Positions 17,283-24,770 of a stretch of 64,000 nucleotides of DNA are shown here, piece after piece. How positions within the stretch are numbered: the stretch's first letter is position 1; each line of letters begins with the position of its first letter. The notes under the pieces are model-generated. The model saw only the letters and a program-made list of their open reading frames with translations. It had not been told where the DNA came from and searched no databases. Source of the DNA: WRMS01 sp038562165 (GTDB lineage Bacteria > Bacillota > Peptococcia > DRI-13 > UBA5745); NCBI GenBank assembly GCA_038562165.1, contig JBCFAO010000002.1, forward strand, positions 1-64,000, read 5' to 3'. A program made the position numbers and the translations under genes.

Positions 17283-18188
17283 ATGAAAGCACTGAAAAAT
17301 GATAGTTCCCTCTATATGGAACAGATCGCATCTGCCATAACCGCTTGCTACGAAAGCTATGACAAGCCATCCAACCAATCTCTGATGGAGCTTTATACCC
17401 TGATCGGCCGATGCATCTGCCGCCAGGGGGAAAAAGCCTTTGTCGCTCACTTGGCCGAAACCCTCGCCATCCGGTTTCCATTGCTGAAAGGCTTCTCCCT
17501 TCGCAATCTCCGCAGGATGCGTGACTTTTACCGCACCTACGCAAACGACCCGGCTCTCATGGAAAAAGCGCAGTCTCTGAGCTGGACGCAAAACGCCGTT
17601 ATACTGGAGTGCTGCGAAAGCGATGAGCAGCGCTCTTTTTATATCAGACTTGCGGGAGCACAGAATCTTTCCAAGCTGGCCCTCATGAAAGCCATTCAGG
17701 AAAATGCCTTTGATATTTTATCTAATGAAGAAAGTCCTGCTGAAAACACTGAACCCGATATTGCCCCTGTAAGCGATATATCGTCCAATACGGGCGTAGA
17801 CACTACAGCAACCGTTGAAACGGCGTGTGCGCCGTTTGTGCCAGCGTGTGAACCGCTCCGCCAAGGAGTTGATATGCCCAGCAGAGCGGGAAGGTTATCT
17901 ACCGCGGCCTCCGCATGGAGAGAGAGCAACCGGCAGGCCAAACGCAAAGCAGATGACGATCCGCCTCCGCTCGGTGTCCTCAATCAGCCGCTGCCATATC
18001 CTCCGCCTCTCAGGTTTAGAACCGACAAGATGAAGCCACCGCCACCGCAAAACCTTCCACCCAGCGTGCGACCTCAAATGGAAAATCTCCGGGAGCTTTT
18101 TATAAGCGCAATAAAACAAAACACCCCCGCCAAATTGACGAGGGCAGTTTTGTGCCAGAACAACTTGTGTCTTTGCACATTATTATAA
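17283..18188 (+). CDS. DUF1016 (YhcG) N-terminal domain protein without the nuclease half
   Basis: Encodes 301 residues. Residues 1-150 follow the DUF1016 N-terminal pattern: a helix, then ELYTLIGRCICRQGE, then LAIRFPLLKGFSLRNLRRMRDFYRTY, then LSWTQNAVILECCESDEQRSFYIRLA. In full-length YhcG proteins this DNA-binding-like half precedes a PDDEXK nuclease domain. Here no PDxxxDExK pattern follows; residues 150-301 are low-complexity and proline-rich (PPPLGVLNQPLPYPPPLRF). It may be a regulator or a decayed nuclease gene. It is the last gene of the mobile cluster, about 200 bp before the broken backbone permease. An inverted repeat near its stop (ACAAAAC/GTTTTGT) may be a terminator. Confidence 0.7.
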   Translation: MKALKNDSSLYMEQIASAITACYESYDKPSNQSLMELYTLIGRCICRQGEKAFVAHLAETLAIRFPLLKGFSLRNLRRMRDFYRTYANDPALMEKAQSLSWTQNAVILECCESDEQRSFYIRLAGAQNLSKLALMKAIQENAFDILSNEESPAENTEPDIAPVSDISSNTGVDTTATVETACAPFVPACEPLRQGVDMPSRAGRLSTAASAWRESNRQAKRKADDDPPPLGVLNQPLPYPPPLRFRTDKMKPPPPQNLPPSVRPQMENLRELFISAIKQNTPAKLTRAVLCQNNLCLCTLL

Positions 18189-18388
18189 TCCGCAGAGCCA
18201 GGATCGAGGCTCACCGAATACAAAGCGCCTCTCTGCATTCGACACCACAAGCATATATAGTTTGCAAACAAATGTAAACAGGTTCTCCTTCGGCATAACT
18301 GCTGAACAACTACCAATAATTTTGGATAAGGCCGTGAGTTGCTTATATTAGATCTTCCTGATATAATATTAAAAGTCCTTATTGGGGT

Positions 18389-18781
18389 CTACAGTTTTAT
18401 CCTCAGAGGTAAAACTGCTGCTTGATTTTTTAACGGATCGCCATTTTTTGCGGGGGTTCGAGAAATTTTTTTTCCACGGTTTTCACAAAGATAGCCCAGC
18501 AGCAGACCGGCCCCGGCGGCCAGGCCAAAGCCCCGGCAGACCCGGCCCAGGCTATGCCATAAATGAACCCATAAGGTGCCGCCATAAGGGCCTGTTGCCC
18601 CGGGCGCGGCAAACCGGACAAGGGCACGAAAAGTGTCCAGGGGTTTGGGCAGAAGGTAAGGGGGCAGAAGCTGAAAATGAGTGGTCAAAAACCAGGCCAG
18701 CAGCAGCAGGGCAGTCAACAGATAAGGGAGACCGGGATTTTTCCCCGGCTCCCGTTGGCGTATGCGCTTACTTTTTAGCAT
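18389..18781 (-). pseudogene. ABC permease (NitT/TauT type), truncated after the N-terminal part
   Basis: Reading leftward from ATG 18781, the first ~95 residues are those of an SsuC-like permease: a basic start, a first membrane helix (LPYLLTALLLLAWFL), the LLPPYLLPKPLDTFRAL segment and the second helix HSLGRVCRGFGLAAGAGLLLGYL. After this the frame runs into about 35 unrelated residues and stops near 18389. The core helices, the EAA loop and the expected ATPase gene are missing. The gene overlaps the substrate-binding-protein stop by 14 bp, the usual operon arrangement. The simplest reading is that an element insertion or deletion removed the 3' part of this operon, with the break close to 18490. 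Confidence 0.75.
18392..18417. repeat. 26-bp near-perfect palindrome at the element/backbone junction
   Basis: CAGTTTTA (18392-18399) and TAAAACTG (18410-18417) flank CCTC-A-GAGG with one unpaired T at 18400. It lies about 80 bp inside the point where the backbone permease reading loses family resemblance. It could be a recombination site, an operator or a hairpin without a clear T-run. Confidence 0.5.
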
Positions 18782-19793
18782 TGTTCAAAAAGGTTAGATC
18801 AAACATAGCGTCGATGTCGGGGATTTTGTCAATCAGGCCTAAACTCAGCATCTCTTCGGCCAGCTTGGCGGTATGGGCCAAAAATGCCTCATCAATATCG
18901 TAAAACAGTTCGATATTGTCGGCGGCAGCCTCCAAAACAGCGGGGTCGCTGCCAAATTCGGCGGCTTTGCCCAGCCAAAGTTCCCGGTCGGCATTGAGGC
19001 CATGGGTGGCTGCCACATGAGCATTGACCAATGCCTGCACTTTTTCCGGCTGCTCTTGCGCCATCTTTTTTGTCACGATCATGGCTGCGTTGATGGTGCC
19101 GATGGAATCATCGAAATAGGGATAGCTGATAATCTTGCCGTAGCCCTCCAACTGGGCAATGGTGGGGTAGGGCTCGCCGCTGCAGAAAGCGTCGATTTCG
19201 CCGCCGGCAAGGGCGGTGCCCATATCAAAGAAATCGATGCGTTTCAAGGTAACATCCTTGTCGGGATCCAGATTATTTTGCCGCAGCACGTCCAGCAGCA
19301 GAATATGGTGCATGGTGCCGGGCACGTAAGCAATCCGCTTGCCTTTGAGATCGGCGCCGCTTTCAATACCGGAGCCGCTGGCCGCCACCAGGGCGGAGCA
19401 TTTGTTGCACAGACCGGCTACAATGACAACGGGCTCGTCATTGGCTGCCGCCAGAATGGCGCTGACGATGGTAGTGCCGCACATATCCAGGCTGCCGGCC
19501 AGCAAAGCTGTTTTCTGGTCGCCGGGATTGGTAAAGGGCAGTACTTCCGCTGTCAGTTTGCCCTCAGAAAAGTCCTGATAGAAATAGGGAGTAATAGTCT
19601 GGGCTGTTTTCCAAGTGCCAATAGTGACCTTCAGGGGCTCCTCATTATTTGCCGGTGCGGTGCTTTCGCTGTTTTGAGCCGGCGCAGTGGCGCCTGCAGG
19701 GGGCTGGGGGTTTGAGGATGAGCAGCCGGTTAATGCTAAGCTTAATAAAAGGCAAAGAATCAAAATGATGGTGAGCAGTTTTTTCATTGTCAT
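18768..19793 (-). CDS. ABC transporter substrate-binding lipoprotein, NMT1/THI5-like
   Basis: Encodes 341 residues. MTMKKLLTIILILCLLLSLALTGCSS is a lipoprotein signal with lipobox LTGC. After a Pro/Ala-rich linker the mature domain reads VTIGTWKTAQTITPYFYQDF...GSLDMCGTTIVSAIL...ADLKGKRIAYVPGTMHHILL, the NitT/TauT (NMT1-like) fold. The ligand could be a small organic nutrient such as a pyrimidine, amine or sulfonate; sequence alone does not decide. The start at 19793 has GAGAGAGG just upstream; MKKLL at 19787 is an alternative. It sits between a radical SAM gene 40 bp upstream and the broken permease gene, so the importer is probably non-functional here. Confidence 0.85.
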   Translation of the reverse strand: MTMKKLLTIILILCLLLSLALTGCSSSNPQPPAGATAPAQNSESTAPANNEEPLKVTIGTWKTAQTITPYFYQDFSEGKLTAEVLPFTNPGDQKTALLAGSLDMCGTTIVSAILAAANDEPVVIVAGLCNKCSALVAASGSGIESGADLKGKRIAYVPGTMHHILLLDVLRQNNLDPDKDVTLKRIDFFDMGTALAGGEIDAFCSGEPYPTIAQLEGYGKIISYPYFDDSIGTINAAMIVTKKMAQEQPEKVQALVNAHVAATHGLNADRELWLGKAAEFGSDPAVLEAAADNIELFYDIDEAFLAHTAKLAEEMLSLGLIDKIPDIDAMFDLTFLNNAKK

Positions 19794-19833
19794 TGTCCTC
19801 TCTCTATTCTTACCGGGTATTGTATGTGCATTC

Positions 19834-20829
19834 TTATTGCTTGGTTTGGTGAACGGTATAGCCGTTGCGGCGGAAAGCTTCATCAGCCTGCCGGCAGTCA
19901 AAACCATGCCAGGCCTGGTCGTGCTGGCCGATATCCCTGGGGATGGAGCCGCATTCCACCACCGTCACATTGGCTCCCCAGGCCAGGGCCAGGTCATTGC
20001 ATGGGTGAACACAGATATCCGGAATGGTGCGGCCGCAAACCAGACGGCTGACAGCGATGATCTGAGCCAGCCGGCGCTCCGAGATCTGGGGAATATGCCC
20101 TAAAGGCGTGCCGGGCACCGGTACTCTGGCCATGGCGCCGGAGACATTGGTGCCGCAATCCAAAACCGATTGCATGATAGCGGCGATTTCCTCATTGGAG
20201 TGCTCCCTTCCTACCGGTTCCACCAAGTAGACCAAATCCAGGGGCGAGGCGCCGATGGCTTTCAGGGTTGCTACCCGGTCTGCCGGCCGGAAAAGGGTGT
20301 CCCGGCCTTCGCCCAGCCGCAGAGAGTGATAGGCAAAAGAAGCGCCAGCCCCCGCTACTTGCCCTGCCAGAGTCTCATCCATTTCACCGGCATTGATGCC
20401 GATTTCGTATTTGCCGGGCACAGCCCGGCGTATTCTTTGAATGAGACCGCTGAGCTTATCCAGGCGGTAAAATTGGGTGGTGCGCAGAACAATCCAGCGG
20501 ACATTGCCTCTTTCATAGTTTTGTACAATCCGGAAAATCTCACCTTCTTCCAGTTGCTCTTTTTGGCTGATCAGACCCCACTCTTCTCCCAGCGAACAAT
20601 ATTTGCAATTCATTTCGCAAGGCGTGGCGTCTACGCCCACAGCTCCCCATAAATAGGCATGGTTGCCGCAAATCGCGGCGGCTGCTTCTCTGGCGGCGCT
20701 GCCCAAATAATCGCAGAGCTCCGATTCTTCCGGAATGGACAATAACGCAACAATTGTCTCATGGTCAAGAGGGGTGCCGGCAATGGCCCGATATTTTGCA
20801 TCGTCAATTATTCTTATTAAATCATTCAT
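19834..20829 (-). CDS. BioB-like radical SAM enzyme
   Basis: Encodes 331 residues. The radical SAM cluster motif is CEMNCKYCSL (Cys71, Cys75, Cys78, CxxxCxxC). The order of the remaining segments (YEIGINAGEMDETLAGQVAGAGASFAYHSLRLGEG and a GTPLGH-containing region) resembles biotin-synthase-like enzymes with a BATS-type C-terminus. These proteins use S-adenosylmethionine to start radical chemistry; the product is unknown. It is the first gene of an operon with the NMT1-like binding protein, so it may act on the imported compound. A -10 box TATAAT is seen on the minus strand at 20892-20887. It may equally be related to HydE/PylB-like enzymes. Confidence 0.8.
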   Translation of the reverse strand: MNDLIRIIDDAKYRAIAGTPLDHETIVALLSIPEESELCDYLGSAAREAAAAICGNHAYLWGAVGVDATPCEMNCKYCSLGEEWGLISQKEQLEEGEIFRIVQNYERGNVRWIVLRTTQFYRLDKLSGLIQRIRRAVPGKYEIGINAGEMDETLAGQVAGAGASFAYHSLRLGEGRDTLFRPADRVATLKAIGASPLDLVYLVEPVGREHSNEEIAAIMQSVLDCGTNVSGAMARVPVPGTPLGHIPQISERRLAQIIAVSRLVCGRTIPDICVHPCNDLALAWGANVTVVECGSIPRDIGQHDQAWHGFDCRQADEAFRRNGYTVHQTKQ

Positions 20830-20886
20830 CGCTATTCCTGCTTTCCGTTAGTGTTGGAGTGGTGTCTCTATATGACTTTGTCTACT

Positions 20887-20892
20887 ATTATA
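20887..20892 (-). promoter_or_regulatory. Probable -10 box of the radical SAM operon
   Basis: Minus-strand TATAAT about 58 bp before the radical SAM start codon. The -35 region (TAGAAT at 17 bp) is weak, so a regulator or alternative spacing is possible. Confidence 0.4.
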
Positions 20893-20970
20893 GAAAGTCT
20901 CTGACTAAAATTCTAAAAAAAAATAAAACATTTTAGGTAATTTGCGGGTGTCGATATTTACTGCCAACGC

Positions 20971-20995
20971 AAAAAATACCTCGCAAGGAGGTATT
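20971..20995 (-). terminator. Terminator of the spoVT-like gene
   Basis: On the minus strand AATACCTC pairs with GAGGTATT over a 5-nt loop, followed by a T-run. On the plus strand the same arm supplies AGGAGGT ahead of a 16-codon ORF at 21001-21051. Confidence 0.75.
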
Positions 20996-21065
20996 TGAAA
21001 TGGTGCTGCTATCGTATGGATACCGAATGCCGAAACTGGGGGCCTTATGACTTTCCGCCAAAAGG

Positions 21066-21632
21066 TTATTCGTCGTAAGCCGAGATATTCTTGGCCAGAA
21101 GCGTAGCTGCAAATCTGGCCAGCGTTACTTCCAGATCCCCAAAGCTGCGGCCTTTTTCCCGGCTGGCCAGGCAGAGGGCGCCTACAGCCATTTCCGGCAA
21201 AAGTATGGGTTCGATAATTACGGCGCTATATTGGGCCTTGCGCTCGTCGTCTTCAAGAATAGCGGCGGCTAAAGCTGTGCCCGGTTTGTTTTCCAGCACG
21301 CCGGTCCGGCTGGCCAGGACTCTGTCCACTCCGGCGCCGATAGGATGTTGGCCGTATTCTTCCCGGGAGGCGCCGGCTACAAATACCGTATTATCTCTGT
21401 CGGTAATGATTACTATGCTGCCGGTAGCCTCATGGAGAGGATTGGCTATATCAGCAAGCAAAGATCCTAAGCCTTTGACCAGTGAATATTTTTCCAAAAT
21501 CAGTTCGCCTTTTTGATTAACGAAAAATTCCAAGGGGTCACCTATGACAATTCTAAAGCTGCGCCGGATTTGCTTAGGAATAACGATCCGGCCTAAAAAG
21601 TCAATCTTGCGAATTAATTGATATTTTTTCAT
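21066..21632 (-). CDS. spoVT: SpoVT-like transcriptional regulator (AbrB domain plus GAF-like domain)
   Basis: Encodes 188 residues, near the 178 of B. subtilis SpoVT. Residues 1-50 form the AbrB/MazE swapped-hairpin DNA-binding domain (IRKIDFLGRIVIPKQIRRSFRIVIGDPLEFFVNQKGELILEKYS). Residues 55-188 form a GAF-like sensor domain. SpoVT modulates forespore sigma-G-dependent genes in endospore formers. It is a single gene with its own terminator, and a dipicolinate-synthase-like gene lies 95 bp further right on the same strand. Because several SpoVT paralogues can exist in one genome, it may be a paralogue. Confidence 0.85.
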   Translation of the reverse strand: MKKYQLIRKIDFLGRIVIPKQIRRSFRIVIGDPLEFFVNQKGELILEKYSLVKGLGSLLADIANPLHEATGSIVIITDRDNTVFVAGASREEYGQHPIGAGVDRVLASRTGVLENKPGTALAAAILEDDERKAQYSAVIIEPILLPEMAVGALCLASREKGRSFGDLEVTLARFAATLLAKNISAYDE

Positions 21633-21726
21633 TGCCAGGCGACCTCCAAACTGCTATTCGAATTTTTTCAACTTATTATAACATTTTTTGCTTCGTTTTG
21701 TCTTCTCAATTTCTCATTTTAAGCTT

Positions 21727-22494
21727 TTAAGACAACTTAAGTTTTTCGTCAATATATTGGCCCAGGATCCGTCCGGCTGATTTGACGGCCAGTTTGCCGG
21801 GAATACCGGGCAGCAAAACGGAATCGGAGTTTAAAGCTTTGGCGTATTCCATAGAAAAGCCGTAAGGCGGCGAAGCGATTTCCACCATCATCGCTCCTTT
21901 TAGCTGATCCAACATACTCTTGTCAAAGACTTCTGCCGGCACGGTGTTGACGACTACGTCAAACTGCAGTTTGCCGATATCCTGCAAATAAACCGGCGTT
22001 ATGCCTTGGCGATAAGCGTAGCTTTCCTTTACGCTGTTGCGGACCAAAGCATACACCTTAGCGCCTAAAGCTTGCAGTTTTTCCGCCAGGTTGCTGCCTA
22101 CAATACCGTAGCCGGAAATCAGGACGGAGCTGCCGAATATGGTTTTGTTTCGATTATAGATTAAGTGGGCAATAACGCCTTCCGAAGTGGGGATGGCGTT
22201 TTTGGCCTTTACGGCCTCATCACTCATGATCGGATAATAGGGCCAGCCTCTGGCCTGACATTGGCCGGCTATGTACTCGTTGAAAACCCCGGAAAACAGG
22301 ATAATCTCCTTTTTCAGCCGGTTAAAGAAAAGGTTGTCATATTCAACGGCATCTATTTTGCCGAAAAAAGGGAAAACAATAAAATCAAGATTCTCCGGCG
22401 CCCATAAGTCTTCGGCAAAAGTGTAACCCTGACCTTGCAGATATTCCTCGGCATAATGAAACCGTTTATCGTCTTTGAACATATAACCCAGCAT
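21727..22494 (-). CDS. Dipicolinate synthase subunit A-like dehydrogenase
   Basis: Encodes 255 residues from ATG 22494, which has GGGAGG 7 nt upstream; a reading from 22527 lacks a site. A Rossmann NAD(P)-binding motif is clear in the middle (LISGYGIVGSNLAEKLQALGA, about 133-155), as in 2-hydroxyacid dehydrogenase-like proteins and SpoVFA/DpaA. SpoVFA works with SpoVFB to make dipicolinic acid for the spore core. No SpoVFB flavoprotein is visible nearby, so the role may be a divergent one. Its neighbour is the SpoVT-like gene. The call rests on fold and context. Confidence 0.65.
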   Translation of the reverse strand: MLGYMFKDDKRFHYAEEYLQGQGYTFAEDLWAPENLDFIVFPFFGKIDAVEYDNLFFNRLKKEIILFSGVFNEYIAGQCQARGWPYYPIMSDEAVKAKNAIPTSEGVIAHLIYNRNKTIFGSSVLISGYGIVGSNLAEKLQALGAKVYALVRNSVKESYAYRQGITPVYLQDIGKLQFDVVVNTVPAEVFDKSMLDQLKGAMMVEIASPPYGFSMEYAKALNSDSVLLPGIPGKLAVKSAGRILGQYIDEKLKLS

Positions 22495-22667
22495 TGGCCG
22501 CCCTCCCGTCTGAAGTTTACTCTTCATAGCCTAGTATAGCCATTGCTGCCAGGCTTGGTCAAGGTTACCGGTTGATTATAACGGGATTATCCGCTATACT
22601 AAAACCGTTGTGATGTTTTTGCATAACGATGTCGAATGACAAGGGTAAGAGGGGAGAGGGAAAAGAT

Positions 22668-23825
22668 ATGTTGGAAATGAAAAAAGAATTGCCTGAAATC
22701 TTCAATAGTTTTGCCGAAGCCAGGCAAAAAGGCTTTTTGGCTATGAAGAAAATCAAGGATGAAGGCAAAGGTGTGGTGGGACAGTTTTGCACCTATACGC
22801 CTCTGGAGATTTTTATGGCTGCCGGCCTGGTCAACGTAGGCTTGTGCGCAACCAGCGACGAGACCATACCGGAGGCAGAAAAGGTCCTGCCGGGGAATCT
22901 TTGCCCCCTGATTAAATCCAGCTATGGTTTTGCTATTACCGATAAATGTCCCTACATGTATTTCGCTGATCTGGTAGTAGGGGAGACTACCTGCGACGGT
23001 AAAGTGAAAATGTATGAGTTGCTGGGTCAAATTAAGAATCTTCACATTTTGGAATTGCCTCGCAAACAGAATACGGAGGAGGCCTTTGCTTTGTGGCGGG
23101 CGGAGATTGTCCGCCTTAAAGAGCGGGTGGAAAAGGATTTTGGCGTGGCGATTACCGACGATATGCTAAAAGAAGCCATTCGCAAAAGAAATGTGGAACG
23201 CCGTCTTCTGAAGGAGATTTATGAGCTTAGTACGATGACGCCGCCTCCTGTCAGCGGCTTGAGACAATTGCAGATTCTTTTTGGCTCTCAGTTTAAATTT
23301 GACTGGAATGAAAAAGTGGTGGAACTGCAGCAAGCTATCGATAGCATCAAGGCCGCTTATGCCGCCGGTGAAAGGCCGGTTTCCGAGAAGGCGCCCCGCA
23401 TTCTGATTACCGGTTGCCCCATGGGCGGCGTTACGGAAAAAGTGGTGAAGGTCATTGAGGAGGCCGGCGCAGTGGTGGTGGTTTACGAAAACTGCACCGG
23501 CGCCAAACAAATGGACCGCCAATGTCAGGAGGAGGGGGATCCCATTACCAATATTGCCCGGCATTATCTGCAAATCGGCTGTGCGGTAATGACGCCGGAT
23601 ACCAACCGCCTGGAGCTTTTAGACCGGCTTTGCGAGCAGTTTAAAGTGGACGGGGTAGTGGAAATGACGCTGCAATCCTGCCATCCTTATTCCATAGAGG
23701 CTTATACCATTAAGACTCATCTGCAGAAAAAGGGCATACCGTACTTGCATCTGGAGACGGATTACAGCACCGCTGACATCGGGCAGTTGGCTACCAGGGC
23801 CGGCGCCTTTTTGGAGATGCTGTAA
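22668..23825 (+). CDS. Double-cubane-cluster protein (2-hydroxyacyl-CoA dehydratase D family)
   Basis: Encodes 385 residues from ATG 22668 (GAGAGGG upstream). It belongs to the FldBC/HgdB-type family, with scattered cysteines suited to cluster binding: FCTYTPLEIF, GNLCPLIKSSYGF, DKCPYMYFADL, GETTCDGK, ITGCPMGG, YENCTGAKQ and LQSCHPYS. The single-subunit form next to a BcrAD/BadF-type activase matches the double-cubane cluster proteins, which perform ATP-driven low-potential reductions of small substrates. The stop codon shares one base with the start of the activase gene. Substrate unknown. Both parts are expected to be oxygen sensitive. Confidence 0.85.
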   Translation: MLEMKKELPEIFNSFAEARQKGFLAMKKIKDEGKGVVGQFCTYTPLEIFMAAGLVNVGLCATSDETIPEAEKVLPGNLCPLIKSSYGFAITDKCPYMYFADLVVGETTCDGKVKMYELLGQIKNLHILELPRKQNTEEAFALWRAEIVRLKERVEKDFGVAITDDMLKEAIRKRNVERRLLKEIYELSTMTPPPVSGLRQLQILFGSQFKFDWNEKVVELQQAIDSIKAAYAAGERPVSEKAPRILITGCPMGGVTEKVVKVIEEAGAVVVVYENCTGAKQMDRQCQEEGDPITNIARHYLQIGCAVMTPDTNRLELLDRLCEQFKVDGVVEMTLQSCHPYSIEAYTIKTHLQKKGIPYLHLETDYSTADIGQLATRAGAFLEML

Positions 23826-24601
23826 TGGCTGTCTCAGCTATTGTGGCCGGTATCGATTGCGGTTCCGCCGCCTGCAAGGGTGTTTTGATGCGGGAGGGGG
23901 TCATCGTAGCTAAAGGAGTTCAGCCTACGGGATGGAACCCCCGGGAGACGGCAGCCGGCCTGTTGCGGCAGATGCTGCTGCAATGCAGCCCGGCAGCAGG
24001 GCTGGAAGACAGCCTTAGCGGTATAACGGTGATTGCCACAGGCTACGGGCGGGTAGCTATTCCTTTTGCTGCCCGCGCCGTTACGGAAATCACCTGCCAC
24101 AGCCGGGGCGCCGAGTACCTGCTGCCCGGGGTGCGTACCGTCATCGATATCGGCGGCCAGGATTCCAAGGCTATCAGCCTGCACAACGGCAAAGTCCTGG
24201 CCTTTCAGATGAATGACAAATGTGCTGCCGGCACCGGCCGTTTCCTGGAGATGTCTGCTGCCCGCATGGGAGTTACCTTGAGGGAGCTTGACGGCCTGCT
24301 GGAAAGCGGTGAAAGCTGCCGTCTCAGCAGTATGTGTGCCGTATTTGCCGATTCGGAGATCGTCTCTCTTTTAGCGGCGGGCAAAAGCCGCCAGGAGGTG
24401 GCAGGGGGCGTCATTGATGCTGTAGCCAGCAGAGCCGCTGCTTTAGCCGCCCGGGTGGAAGTGCGGCCGCCCCTTTTGCTTACCGGCGGCTTGGCCGATC
24501 TGGAAGGCTTGAGAAAGGCATTGGCGGTTCAACTGGACTGCCAGGTGGAGACTTCGCCATTATCCCGTTTTGCCGGAGCAATCGGGGCGGCTTTAAGCTG
24601 A
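23825..24601 (+). CDS. CoA-dehydratase activase-like ATPase (BadF/BcrAD family)
   Basis: Encodes 258 residues, close to the usual size. Actin-like ATPase motifs are visible: GIDCGSAACKG (phosphate 1, residues 9-19), DIGGQDSKAI near 108 and LLTGGLADLEGL near 216. The cysteines of NDKCAAGTGRFLE and SSMCAVFADSEIVSL would bind the [4Fe-4S] cluster bridging two subunits. Such activases couple ATP hydrolysis to electron injection into the partner protein. The gene overlaps the double-cubane gene by one base, so the two make an enzyme/reductase pair. Confidence 0.88.
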   Translation: MAVSAIVAGIDCGSAACKGVLMREGVIVAKGVQPTGWNPRETAAGLLRQMLLQCSPAAGLEDSLSGITVIATGYGRVAIPFAARAVTEITCHSRGAEYLLPGVRTVIDIGGQDSKAISLHNGKVLAFQMNDKCAAGTGRFLEMSAARMGVTLRELDGLLESGESCRLSSMCAVFADSEIVSLLAAGKSRQEVAGGVIDAVASRAAALAARVEVRPPLLLTGGLADLEGLRKALAVQLDCQVETSPLSRFAGAIGAALS

Positions 24602-24623
24602 CCATAAGCCCTGCTAATTACGG

Positions 24624-24671
24624 CAAGAGCATGAGCAAACAATGCTCATCGGTTGTTTACTCATGCTCTTG
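24624..24671 (+). other. Long hairpin after the activase gene
   Basis: CAAGAGCATGAG pairs with CTCATGCTCTTG, continued after one mismatch by AAACAA/TTGTTT, with a 10-nt loop. There is no T-run, so it may be a transcript-end stabiliser rather than a classical terminator. Confidence 0.55.
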
Positions 24672-24711
24672 TTCTGCCTGCCAATTACTTACCAACGACA
24701 AAATCCTCTCC

Positions 24712-24740
24712 TTATGTTAGAATTGGCTATATTTTATAAT
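24712..24740 (+). promoter_or_regulatory. Probable sigma-A promoter of the DUF3298-like gene
   Basis: TTATGT and TATAAT are separated by 17 bp, about 30 bp before the TTG start. Confidence 0.5.
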
Positions 24741-24770
24741 ATATAATTCCATAATAAGGAGTGAGTTTAG

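Noticed and set aside
18183..18296. 37-codon minus-strand ORF (MPKENLFTFVCKLYMLVV...) between the DUF1016 gene and the palindrome
   Set aside because: It looks protein-like, but no ribosome site precedes it and I cannot place the family.
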